The translations under genes were made by a program, and so were the position numbers. A stretch of 14,326 nucleotides of DNA from JAJBWD01 sp041670885 (GTDB lineage Bacteria > Bacillota > Clostridia > Clostridiales > Clostridiaceae). Every line of letters starts with the position of its first letter. Position 1 is the stretch's first letter. Positions 1 through 5,674 of this stretch are shown here, one piece after another. The notes beneath the pieces are model-generated. The model saw only the letters and a program-made list of their open reading frames with translations, was not told where the DNA came from and did not search any database. The stretch is taken from NCBI GenBank assembly GCA_041670885.1, contig JBAXYJ010000049.1, positions 1-14,326 of the forward strand. The letters are read 5' to 3'.

Positions 1-153
1 CATTACGATTTTAATGAGAGGTCTAAAAGAGTAATTGAAAAGTGCGGATTTGATTATAAATTTAATCGCAGCAAAACAGTTAAGGCATTAGGAAATAGAA
101 TTTTAACAGAACTTTTTTATAGTCTAACAAAAAATGAATACATAAAGGTATAG
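1..153 (+). CDS. GNAT acetyltransferase, C-terminal end only
   Basis: This reading frame enters from the left edge and ends at TAG 151-153, giving the last 50 residues. The visible part begins HYDFNERSKRVIEKCGF, the typical end of a GNAT fold: an Asn followed by Ser and a basic helix, then a Cys-Gly-Phe strand. RimJ/RimL-like N-acetyltransferases end this way, using acetyl-CoA to acetylate an amine. The donor-binding motif A would lie upstream and is not seen, so activity and substrate cannot be judged. A second GNAT C-terminus from an unrelated subfamily begins 22 bp downstream. The family call is fairly safe; whether the complete gene is intact is unknown. Confidence 0.7.
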   Translation, partial: HYDFNERSKRVIEKCGFDYKFNRSKTVKALGNRILTELFYSLTKNEYIKV

Positions 154-175
154 ATATAAAATTGGGGGTGTGGAA

Positions 176-286
176 ATGGATAATTATTTTAATGAAGCAG
201 CACGTAATTTATACTCTGACCTGGGTTTTAATCATAATGGAGAAATAGAAGAAGATGAAATACAGATGGAATATAATCTGAAGTAA
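176..286 (+). pseudogene. GNAT acetyltransferase C-terminal remnant
   Basis: A 36-residue frame opens at ATG 176 behind a G-rich stretch (164-169) and ends at TAA 284-286. The residues NEAARNLYSDLGF followed by GEIEEDEIQMEY match the last helix and strands of GNAT enzymes: an Asn, then A-x-x-LY-x-x-LGF, then G-E-I-x-x-x-E-I-x-M. Nothing upstream supplies the acetyl-CoA binding part, because the 22 bp before it separate it from a different GNAT end. I read it as the surviving 3' end of a lost gene rather than a functional small protein. It could still be translated, because a start codon and a weak ribosome site are present. Confidence 0.6.
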
Positions 287-302
287 GTTTGAGAGGTTTG
301 AT

Positions 303-944
303 ATGAAAGCAATAACTGATATAACTGATTTTATTTTCCTTGAGGATAAGCCTGAAAAAGCAGATATAATCTTTATGCCCGGAGGTTCTTATGCAGAACA
401 GGCAGAAAAGGCAGCCGGGGTTTGGAAGGATAATTATGCACCATTAATTCTGCCTTCAGGGAAATATAGTGTTAAACGGGGGTTTTTCCCGGGCCCCTTG
501 TCAAAAGCAGATAGATACACTGCTAATTATGCTACAGAGTGGGAATTTTTAAAGGATGTGCTCTTAAAAAATGGTGTAGATGAAAAGGCAATTTTAAAGG
601 AAGATTATGCTGAAAATACATATGAAAATGCTTTTAAGTCCAGGAAGGTAACAGATAGGCTTGGACTGCATATTAATAAAGCAATTATCTGCTGTAAGAG
701 CTTTCATGCAAGGCGGTGCTTTATGTATTATCAGTGGGCATACCCGGATACAAAACTTATAATCTGTCCGGCAGAAGCACAGGGTATCAATAAGAATAAC
801 TGGATTAATTCTGAAAATGGTATAGACAGGGTTATGGGAGAAATGATGAGATGCGGTTCACAATTCAAGGAATATGTTATGGAATTTGATAAACAGGGCT
901 GTGCAGCAGCTGAAATTGAAGAAGGTGTAAAAAATGATTTATGA
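303..944 (+). CDS. DUF218 / YdcF-family protein
   Basis: A 213-residue soluble protein with the DUF218 pattern: a hydrophobic strand ending in a Gly-Gly loop (ADIIFMPGGSYAEQAEKAA, about residues 19-37), a second strand LILPSGKYS (about 48-56), the helix ENTYENAFKS (about 104-113) and the strand KAIICCKSFHARRC (about 126-139). YdcF binds S-adenosylmethionine and SanA-type relatives affect the envelope, but the biochemical role of this family is mostly undefined. There is no signal peptide or membrane segment, unlike SanA. GAGAGG lies upstream of ATG 303. The last 11 bp overlap the next gene, so the two are probably co-translated. A decayed copy of this gene's start occurs at 3611. Confidence 0.75.
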   Translation: MKAITDITDFIFLEDKPEKADIIFMPGGSYAEQAEKAAGVWKDNYAPLILPSGKYSVKRGFFPGPLSKADRYTANYATEWEFLKDVLLKNGVDEKAILKEDYAENTYENAFKSRKVTDRLGLHINKAIICCKSFHARRCFMYYQWAYPDTKLIICPAEAQGINKNNWINSENGIDRVMGEMMRCGSQFKEYVMEFDKQGCAAAEIEEGVKNDL

Positions 945-1434
945 ATTGAAACAATTATCAATAGATGATGGAAATGATATTTATGAAATGTTAAATGAAA
1001 TACCTAAAGATGAAAATGGATTTATAAATGGTGCCGGCGGGAAATCCTTTAAAGAATATAAAAGCTGGCTCAAAAGAAGTGATGAAATTTATAAAGGCAT
1101 AGGACTTCCGGAGGGCAGGGTAAAACAAAGCATCTTCTGGCTCTACATAGATGGCAGGCCAGTGGGAATAGGGAAGCTAAGGCACTCCCTTGTTGATCAC
1201 CTTTATAAGGAAGGCGGTAATGCAGGCTACAGCATCAGACCTTCAAAGCGGGGCAGGGAATACGGTAATTTACTGATGAAGCTGCTGATAGATGAAGCAA
1301 GAAAGCTGAATATTGATAGAATTTTGCTTACCATAAGGAATTACAATGAAAGATCAATAAAAGTTGCCTTGAAAAATAATGGCGTTATAGAAAAAGTAAC
1401 TGAAGAAAGGCATTATATCTGGATTAATGTATAA
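934..1434 (+). CDS. GNAT-family N-acetyltransferase
   Basis: A 166-residue protein with the GNAT fold of the COG3981 type of predicted acetyltransferases. Strand beta4 and motif A are visible at about residues 97-122, with the acetyl-CoA pyrophosphate loop RGREYG (106-111) in place of the consensus R/Q-x-x-G-x-G/A, then a long amphipathic helix. Motif B shows as NYNERSIKVALKNNG (136-150), the usual Asn-helix-Gly end. The reaction should be acetyl transfer from acetyl-CoA to an amine; the acceptor is unknown. ATG 934 lies inside the DUF218 gene, with GAAGGTG about 7 bp upstream, and the 11-bp overlap points to translational coupling. The last Gly of the loop is conserved, so I expect it to be active. 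Confidence 0.85.
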   Translation: MIYELKQLSIDDGNDIYEMLNEIPKDENGFINGAGGKSFKEYKSWLKRSDEIYKGIGLPEGRVKQSIFWLYIDGRPVGIGKLRHSLVDHLYKEGGNAGYSIRPSKRGREYGNLLMKLLIDEARKLNIDRILLTIRNYNERSIKVALKNNGVIEKVTEERHYIWINV

Positions 1435-1500
1435 TATATTGAACGTACTATGGAAGCAAATCAGGCAGGTTTTATAGCCGGCTGATTAAAATAGGAGATG

Positions 1501-1812
1501 ATGAATATTAAGACTCAGTTTCTGCCCAGAACTTCTTTGGGTAAATGGTCAGCAGGGTTAACTGTATTTTTTGTCTTAATGATTACAGTTTTTTTGACTT
1601 TTATGTCATTTGGACTGGTAACATTTGACGAAGGCCACCTATGGGATATAACTCTCGCTGTTGCGGCTCCAACAGAAATTATTGCATTTATCTTAAGCAT
1701 ATTAGCTGTAAAAAAGAAGAAAGAACGCTCCGTTTCAGTTTATTTATCATTAATTATAGGTGCCTGTGTTATTCTTTTTATTCTTCTTCATAGTCTTTTT
1801 ATTAATGATTGA
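1501..1812 (+). CDS. small membrane protein, three predicted helices
   Basis: I do not recognise this protein (103 residues from the second ATG). It has a basic N-terminus, then three hydrophobic segments: about residues 17-40 (LTVFFVLMITVFLTFMSFGL), 49-69 (ITLAVAAPTEIIAFILSILA) and 81-99. A KKKKER cluster between the second and third suggests a cytoplasmic loop. There are two adjacent ATGs, at 1498 and 1501. The AGGAG at 1493-1497 directly abuts the first, so I prefer 1501, although its 3-nt spacing is also short. It follows the acetyltransferase after 66 bp and may share its transcript. No function can be assigned. Confidence 0.6.
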   Translation: MNIKTQFLPRTSLGKWSAGLTVFFVLMITVFLTFMSFGLVTFDEGHLWDITLAVAAPTEIIAFILSILAVKKKKERSVSVYLSLIIGACVILFILLHSLFIND

Positions 1813-1846
1813 GAAAGGTATACATTGGTTCTAAGAGGGTGAAAGC

Positions 1847-1969
1847 ATGACTGAATTTAAATTGGTAACTCCTGTTAATCTGAAAAAAGTGCATTTGAAT
1901 ATATCCGGGAATTTTTGGAATATAATTCAGAAATTCATCAATTGTAAATCCACGATTATTAAACAATAA
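1847..1969 (+). pseudogene. GNAT acetyltransferase N-terminal remnant, frameshifted
   Basis: After AGAGGGTGAAAGC an ATG at 1847 opens MTEFKLVTPVNLKKV. The sense reading then jumps frame: from 1891 a different frame gives AFEYIREFLEYNSEIHQL before a stop at 1945-1947. Joined, the two pieces look like the first 32 or so residues of a COG3981-type acetyltransferase, whose N-termini carry a similar EYI-x-EFLE-x-x-S-E helix. In the original frame the reading runs on as low-quality sequence to TAA 1967-1969. The rest of the gene is missing, replaced by a 14-bp tandem repeat. It is clearly broken and not expected to give a functional enzyme. Confidence 0.6.
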
Positions 1970-1996
1970 TTATTAAACAATAATTATTAAACAATA
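1955..1996 (+). repeat. three perfect 14-bp tandem repeats
   Basis: The unit ATTATTAAACAATA occurs three times in a row without a mismatch (1955-1968, 1969-1982, 1983-1996). It starts where the broken acetyltransferase fragment ends and stops about 21 bp before the ribosome site of the nucleotidyltransferase gene. Replication slippage is the simplest origin. It could also supply promoter-like or binding sequence for the next gene, but I see no convincing -35/-10 pair. Confidence 0.9.
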
Positions 1997-2033
1997 GTAA
2001 AATAACACTCACTAATGAGAGGTGGAAGCAATA

Positions 2034-2804
2034 ATGTTACCAGTACAACAAATTTTAGATAAGATAGTACTTTCTTATCACACAATTTTGAAAGAAAACC
2101 TTATAGGTATATATCTTCATGGCTCGTTGGCAATGGGTTGTTTTAATCCATATTCAAGTGATATAGACTTTTTGGTAGTTGTTAAGGAGAAACTCAATTT
2201 TAATGAGATGAGAGAGTTAATTGATATTCTGCTCAAGTTATCAGAGAATGGCCCTAAAAAAGGTTTCGAACTGAGTGTTCTATTAGAAAATGATGCAAAA
2301 AACTTCAGGTATCCAACACAATTTATACTACATTATTCAGAGGTTCATAAGGACAGATATGTAAATCAGTCAGATTACATCTGTGGCGGTTTTGGAGACC
2401 CTGATTTGGCTGCTCACATAACGATATTAAGAGAAAGGGGAGCATGCCTGATTGGAAAGCCTATAGATGAGGTGTTTCAAGCAGTTCCTAAAAAGTACTA
2501 TATTGAATCTATAAAGGATGATATTAGTTCTTCAAAAGAGGAAATTATAAATAACCCAATTTACTATGTATTAAATTTGTGCAGGGTTCTATGTTTTTTA
2601 AAAGATGGGAATATATGCTCAAAAAAAGAGGGAGGAGAATGGGCGAACATCAGTCTTCCAACACAATATAGAGATATAATTCAGGCTGCTCTAAATACAT
2701 ACAGTGATATAAATAATATATTTGATATACAACCCAAAAGGTTAGTTGATTTTGCTGATTTTATGTTAAAAAAAATTAAAAACTTATATAATAATGTTTC
2801 GTAA
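2034..2804 (+). CDS. aminoglycoside-type nucleotidyltransferase (ANT(9)/ANT(3'')-like, DUF4111)
   Basis: A 256-residue protein with the nucleotidyltransferase core GS-x9-S-D-I-D-F-L at residues 30-47 (G30, S31, Asp43, Asp45 as metal ligands) and a probable third carboxylate, Glu79. It is followed by DPDLAAHITILRERG (122-136) and the C-terminal DUF4111 signature LCRVLCFLKDG...KKEGGEWA (182-204). This is the architecture of streptomycin/spectinomycin adenylyltransferases, which transfer AMP from ATP to a drug hydroxyl; the length also fits. Divergent members exist whose drug range is unknown, so resistance is inferred. A GTG at 2022 is in frame, but GAGAGGTGG (2017-2024) is correctly placed only for ATG 2034. 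It stands alone, in a strip of modifying enzymes. Confidence 0.8.
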   Translation: MLPVQQILDKIVLSYHTILKENLIGIYLHGSLAMGCFNPYSSDIDFLVVVKEKLNFNEMRELIDILLKLSENGPKKGFELSVLLENDAKNFRYPTQFILHYSEVHKDRYVNQSDYICGGFGDPDLAAHITILRERGACLIGKPIDEVFQAVPKKYYIESIKDDISSSKEEIINNPIYYVLNLCRVLCFLKDGNICSKKEGGEWANISLPTQYRDIIQAALNTYSDINNIFDIQPKRLVDFADFMLKKIKNLYNNVS

Positions 2805-2891
2805 TCTTCTCATATTTTGTATCAATCTTATTTTCAAGATATCTAAACAATTGTTATTTGTTAAAGGGGATGGAGCACCCTCCCGGAAAGA

Positions 2892-2966
2892 CCTGTTATT
2901 TACGGAAAGGTAAAGCACTTCAATCAGGCCTTAATAAATGGTAAAGATTTAAGAAAAGGTAAATGA
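2892..2966 (+). pseudogene. 3' remnant of a second copy of the 3741-4133 membrane-protein gene
   Basis: Reading from CCT 2892 gives PVIYGKVKHFN and continues QALINGKDLRKGK to TGA 2964-2966. The first part matches the end of the intact membrane protein at 3741-4133 (PVIYAKVKHFN, stop) almost residue for residue. The DNA also matches beyond that stop: 2891-2942 resembles 4100-4151, including the TTAATAnATGGT that follows. At the stop itself this copy reads CAG where the other reads TAG. No start codon or upstream coding sequence remains. I read it as the tail of a duplicated gene that kept the longer, probably ancestral, C-terminus. Confidence 0.6.
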
Positions 2967-3021
2967 AGCTTAGGTGTAGTGATGTAAAAAAGCAAATTTA
3001 TAAGATAAGGAGTTGAGTCAG

Positions 3022-3498
3022 ATGATGGGACATTTAGGATTTTCATATGTAGGTTTTATTTATTTATTGATGTTATTTATACCAAACATTATATGGACTA
3101 AAAATAAACCGGAGGGTTATGAAAGTATTGTTATAAGAGAAAATAAGATACTGCTCATTTTTGAGCGGGTTGGACAAGTTTGCGTAACCTGTGCTGCGTT
3201 GGCTTTCAGTGATTTTAATATTGGGTCCTTTAATTTATGGAGTATTTGGCTTGTTATTTCCTTTGTTCTTATGCTTTTGTACGAGATGAACTGGATACGA
3301 TATTTTAAAGGTGAACATACATTAAAGAGCTTCTATGGCAGTTTTTGTATCTTCCCTGTAGCAGGTGCCAGCCTGCCGGTCTTGGCATTTCTATTATTAA
3401 GTATTTATGGAAAGGTTATTTGGCTTAGTGTATCAGTGATTGTGCTTGGTGTAGGTCACATAGGAATCCATCTTCAACATTTAAAAGCTATAGAATAA
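3022..3498 (+). CDS. five-helix membrane protein of unknown function
   Basis: A 158-residue hydrophobic protein, not assigned to a functional family. Likely membrane segments, numbered from ATG 3022: about 7-25 (YVGFIYLLMLFIPNIIW), 49-66, 70-89 (LWSIWLVISFVLMLLYEM), 109-130 (FPVAGASLPVLAFLLLSIYG) and 132-150. A conserved-looking charged loop WTKNKPEGYE follows the first helix, and the tail is GIHLQHLKAIE. TTG 3013 is in frame, but AAGGAG at 3008-3012 touches it; ATG 3022 has normal 9-nt spacing and is my choice (3025 is also possible). It stands alone between two decayed gene fragments. Its short loops make an enzyme unlikely; I cannot say more. Confidence 0.65.
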   Translation: MMGHLGFSYVGFIYLLMLFIPNIIWTKNKPEGYESIVIRENKILLIFERVGQVCVTCAALAFSDFNIGSFNLWSIWLVISFVLMLLYEMNWIRYFKGEHTLKSFYGSFCIFPVAGASLPVLAFLLLSIYGKVIWLSVSVIVLGVGHIGIHLQHLKAIE

Positions 3499-3610
3499 TA
3501 TTATTAATTCACTGGGCAAAATAATGAGCATAATCTGTATTAACTGTTATGTCATAATATTCTTTAACGAAACATTTGTATTTACATCTAAGATAAATTA
3601 AGGGGATTAA

Positions 3611-3676
3611 ATGAAATCATTAACTGATATTACAAATTTATTTTCTTGGAGAAATACATTAATTGACGTTAATTGA
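3611..3676 (+). pseudogene. DUF218 gene start, truncated by a 1-nt deletion
   Basis: Behind AAGGGG, an ATG at 3611 gives MKSLTDITNLFSW and stops at TGA 3674-3676. The DNA matches the first 45 or so bases of the DUF218 gene at 303 (MKAITDITDFIFLED): ATGAAA, then ACTGATAT, then ATTTTC, with one T missing around 3637-3641. Restoring that T gives MKSLTDITNFIFLEKYIN before another stop. The ribosome site and start survive but nothing downstream does; a short duplicated 10-mer replaces it. It is a dead second copy, useful mainly as evidence of gene duplication and loss here. Confidence 0.6.
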
Positions 3677-3680
3677 CGTT
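3661..3680 (+). repeat. 10-bp tandem duplication
   Basis: AATTGACGTT occurs twice back to back (3661-3670 and 3671-3680), followed by a partial third GGACGT. It lies just where the DUF218 remnant loses similarity to its intact relative, so it may mark the deletion joint. Confidence 0.85.
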
Positions 3681-3740
3681 GGACGTAATAGACGGATATA
3701 ATAAATTATAATTATTTTATTAGAAGGAGAGGAATTCCTT

Positions 3741-4133
3741 ATGAAAAGAATAATAAAAGATGCTTTATTTGGTTTATTAATTATAATTGTAATAACTATT
3801 TTAGAATTTATTGTCACAATTCCGTTTGGGGAACCGGCGCAGCAATTTACCAATGAAGTATGGGCGAAATTTATAAACCGGGAATTGTTGTTAACTGCAT
3901 TGCCGGCGGCTATTACAACATTTGTTTTCGCGAGGCGTCTCAAGACAAAAAGTAAAGCAGATGCTATAAGACGGGGGATTATCTGGAGTACCATGCTGGC
4001 TCTGAATTATATACTTATCGGTATCGGAAACAAGAATTTTGAATTGATTTTTGGAGGAATTGGCATTTATGTTCTATTAGCATGTACCTTCGCTGGACCT
4101 GTTATTTACGCAAAAGTAAAGCACTTCAATTAG
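3741..4133 (+). CDS. four-helix membrane protein, possibly C-terminally shortened
   Basis: A 130-residue membrane protein that I do not recognise. Hydrophobic segments: about 8-29 (ALFGLLIIIVITILEFIVTI), 49-65 (LLTALPAAITTFVFARR), 80-98 (IIWSTMLALNYILIGIGN) and 102-124 (FGGIGIYVLLACTFAGPVIY). The basic loop RRLKTKSKADAIRRG (65-79) should be cytoplasmic. GGAGAGG 8 bp before ATG 3741 supports the start. The stop is TAG, where a related remnant at 2892-2966 has CAG and runs on for 13 more residues, so this gene may have acquired an early stop. If so the loss is only of a hydrophilic tail, and the membrane part is complete. A terminator lies about 70 bp downstream. Confidence 0.65.
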   Translation: MKRIIKDALFGLLIIIVITILEFIVTIPFGEPAQQFTNEVWAKFINRELLLTALPAAITTFVFARRLKTKSKADAIRRGIIWSTMLALNYILIGIGNKNFELIFGGIGIYVLLACTFAGPVIYAKVKHFN

Positions 4134-4202
4134 ACATTAATACATGGTGTTTCCTAATCTTTTTATTATTTAATTAAAGACATATATTATTTAAAATTAC
4201 GA

Positions 4203-4245
4203 AGCCTGTATCTTATTTATTAGTACTTAAGATATAGGCTTTTTT
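4203..4245 (+). terminator. intrinsic terminator
   Basis: AGCCTGTATCTTA (4203-4215) pairs with TAAGATATAGGCT (4228-4240), 13 bp with one G-T wobble, followed by six Ts (4240-4245). It ends the transcript of the 3741-4133 gene. A near copy is at 5037-5066 and a decayed one at 4691-4718. Confidence 0.85.
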
Positions 4246-4246
4246 A

Positions 4247-4276
4247 TTAACATATTGTACCAATAGATGGTATAAT
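4247..4276 (+). promoter_or_regulatory. predicted promoter for the 4332 gene
   Basis: The -10 box TATAAT (4271-4276) is perfect and carries an extended TGG (4268-4270). A weak -35, TTAACA (4247-4252), sits 18 bp upstream. It directly follows the terminator, and the next ATG is 55 bp downstream of the -10 box. Confidence 0.6.
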
Positions 4277-4331
4277 TAATTATATATGGATTAATAATAT
4301 ATTGAGTAATGTTTATTATGGAGGGAGAAAA

Positions 4332-4679
4332 ATGGAAATAGGCTTAGCAATAATTTGGTCAATTTGGTTATTCGTTATTATTTATTTTTCTGTCAGGTTA
4401 GCAATTAAACCATTAATCAAAAAACAGGAGGAAGAAATTAAGCAAGACGAGGATTTTGGATTAGTTAAGTTACGGGATATAGAAATATTAAACAACGATG
4501 AACTGGAAGAAGTAATAAAATTATATCAGAATAAAGGCGCTCTAAAGAAAGATACAGATAATGAAAAGTACCAAAAATATGCCGGGGTTCTGAATGAATT
4601 GAAAGTGATGGGCTATTTCACAGAGGAACAGTATTTAAATAAAATTAATAAGCTTAATGAATATTTTAATATAGATTAG
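4332..4679 (+). CDS. membrane-anchored small protein with SHOCT-like C-terminus
   Basis: A 115-residue protein with one N-terminal membrane helix (about 5-27, AIIWSIWLFVIIYFSVRLA) and a charged cytoplasmic part. The end reads YAGVLNELKVMGYFTEEQYLNKI, resembling the short helical SHOCT/bacterial PH-associated segments (a leucine-rich helix, Gly, then FTEEQY). Such segments are found at protein C-termini and are thought to mediate contacts; no catalytic motif is visible. A TTG upstream at 4302 is in frame, but GGAGGGAG (4320-4327) correctly spaces ATG 4332. An extended -10 promoter lies just upstream. Its function is unknown. Confidence 0.6.
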   Translation: MEIGLAIIWSIWLFVIIYFSVRLAIKPLIKKQEEEIKQDEDFGLVKLRDIEILNNDELEEVIKLYQNKGALKKDTDNEKYQKYAGVLNELKVMGYFTEEQYLNKINKLNEYFNID

Positions 4680-4690
4680 TATTACAATCA

Positions 4691-4718
4691 ACCTGTATTT
4701 TATTACTTAAAATATAAT
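4691..4718 (+). repeat. decayed copy of the terminator-like hairpin element
   Basis: ACCTGTATTTTA, then TTACT, then TAAAATATA resembles the left and right arms of the terminator at 4203-4240 (AGCCTGTATCTTA ... TAAGATATAGGCT), but has lost the closing GGC and the T-run. TATTTTA/TAAAATA can still pair. It lies between the 4332 and 4743 genes. Confidence 0.5.
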
Positions 4719-4742
4719 TAAATAGAAGAGGAAAATTATTTT

Positions 4743-4997
4743 ATGAAAAGGATAATAATTGGTTTGGTTATTATGATTACAGGAGTAATAATCGATTTAA
4801 GCTTAATAATTACAGCTTCTTTCTATGTACTCGGAATGACAAAGTGGGGTGGCTTTACGCTTTGGTCTGCCATTTTTGGATCACAAGATTTTGTAAACCG
4901 TCTTTCTTTAAGAGAGCCATTTATTATAGGATTAATACTTTTTGTAATAGGATTAATTATTTTAGCCAAAGAGTATTTAAATATAGATAAAAAGTAA
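4743..4997 (+). CDS. small two-helix membrane protein
   Basis: An 84-residue protein of unknown function. It has a hydrophobic helix at about 4-30 (IIIGLVIMITGVIIDLSLII), an extracytoplasmic-looking loop with WGGFTLWSAIFG and the sequence NRLSLREP, then a second helix at about 59-76 (PFIIGLILFVIGLIILA) and a charged tail KEYLNIDKK. AAGAGGA 10 bp before ATG 4743 supports translation. It probably shares the promoter of the preceding gene, since only a decayed hairpin separates them, and it ends at a strong terminator 40 bp on. The loop composition suggests a conserved family, but no role can be given. Confidence 0.55.
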   Translation: MKRIIIGLVIMITGVIIDLSLIITASFYVLGMTKWGGFTLWSAIFGSQDFVNRLSLREPFIIGLILFVIGLIILAKEYLNIDKK

Positions 4998-5036
4998 AAT
5001 AAGATAATTAGCCTAAATAATTTATTTAGCAACTTC

Positions 5037-5066
5037 AGCTTATATCTTTAAGGTATAGGCTTTTTT
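5037..5066 (+). terminator. intrinsic terminator
   Basis: AGCTTATATCT (5037-5047) pairs with AGGTATAGGCT (5051-5061) using several G-T wobbles, followed by six Ts (5061-5066). It closes the 4332-4997 unit. It shares TATAGGCTTTTTTAT with the terminator at 4203-4245. Confidence 0.75.
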
Positions 5067-5101
5067 ATATGTTTATTTTAACAAATACTGTTTATAAAAT
5101 A

Positions 5102-5110
5102 TGGTATAAT
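5102..5110 (+). promoter_or_regulatory. extended -10 promoter for the Nudix gene
   Basis: TGG followed by a perfect TATAAT (5105-5110), the same ATGGTATAAT as at 4267-4276. There is no good -35 at the right distance, which extended -10 promoters tolerate. The Nudix start is 56 bp downstream of the box. Confidence 0.55.
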
Positions 5111-5166
5111 TTGTTATAGATTTATTTAATAGAAGCAGAATAATGAATTTTTATGAGGTAAAATAT

Positions 5167-5646
5167 ATGGATTGCTGTTTTAATAATGGGGAAGGGCAAT
5201 TTCGCTACCGGGCAGCTGCGATTATTATTGAAGATGGCTGCGTACTTATGGCAAATAATGAACTGGAGCCTTATTACTACTCAGTTGGGGGAGGAGTACA
5301 TCTCCATGAAACTGCTGAAGATGCTGTAAAAAGAGAAGTTATAGAGGAGACAGGCTGTGTTTACGAAATAGATCACCTGGCCTTCATCCATGAAAATTTC
5401 TTTAAGGATGATGTTTTAGAAGCAGGGCTGCCCTTTCACGAAGTTACATTTTATTACCTGATGAAATCCAGAGGTACTAAAAAACTGAATTCAAACAGCT
5501 TCACCCAGGGTGTCAGGGAAAATATGTGCTGGCTTCCAATTGAAAACTTAAGGCAGTATAAGGTTTATCCAACCTTCTTTCAGGACAGGTTAAAAAGCAT
5601 ACCCGTTTATCCGGAGAGCATTGTAACTTTTGAATATGAAAAATAG
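5167..5646 (+). CDS. Nudix hydrolase
   Basis: A 159-residue protein with a complete Nudix box at residues 42-64 (G-x5-E-x7-REVIEETGC; metal ligands R56-E57 and E60-E61), so it should hydrolyse a nucleoside diphosphate linked to another moiety, using Mg2+. The preceding strand AAAIIIEDGCVLM (16-28) and GGGVHLHE loop fit the fold. ATG 5143 is in frame, but ATG 5167 has TGAGGTA 6 bp upstream and gives MDCCFNNGEGQFRYR, a typical start for clostridial members, so I chose it. The substrate cannot be deduced; members range from 8-oxo-dGTP to ADP-ribose and capped RNA. Its own promoter lies upstream, and the CPBP gene follows after 28 bp. Confidence 0.9.
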   Translation: MDCCFNNGEGQFRYRAAAIIIEDGCVLMANNELEPYYYSVGGGVHLHETAEDAVKREVIEETGCVYEIDHLAFIHENFFKDDVLEAGLPFHEVTFYYLMKSRGTKKLNSNSFTQGVRENMCWLPIENLRQYKVYPTFFQDRLKSIPVYPESIVTFEYEK

Positions 5647-5674
5647 CAATTAAACTTAAGAAGAGGTGTTGAAA

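Noticed and set aside
1459..1487. Terminator after the acetyltransferase (AATCAG ... CTGATT)
   Set aside because: The 6-bp stem has a long loop and no T-run, so termination is not supported.
1955..1996. CRISPR-like array from the 14-bp repeats
   Set aside because: The repeats are directly adjacent with no spacers and too short; this is an ordinary tandem repeat.
2865..2939. Alternative 24-codon frame (MEHPPGKTC...) across the membrane-protein remnant
   Set aside because: AAAGGGG directly touches its ATG, and the other frame matches a neighbouring protein's C-terminus, which explains the sequence better.
303..5646. Chromosomal integron cassette array
   Set aside because: The gene types (acetyltransferases, nucleotidyltransferase, small orphans) would fit, but I find no attC-like imperfect inverted repeats with RYYYAAC/GTTRRRY ends between genes, and several genes have their own promoters and terminators.
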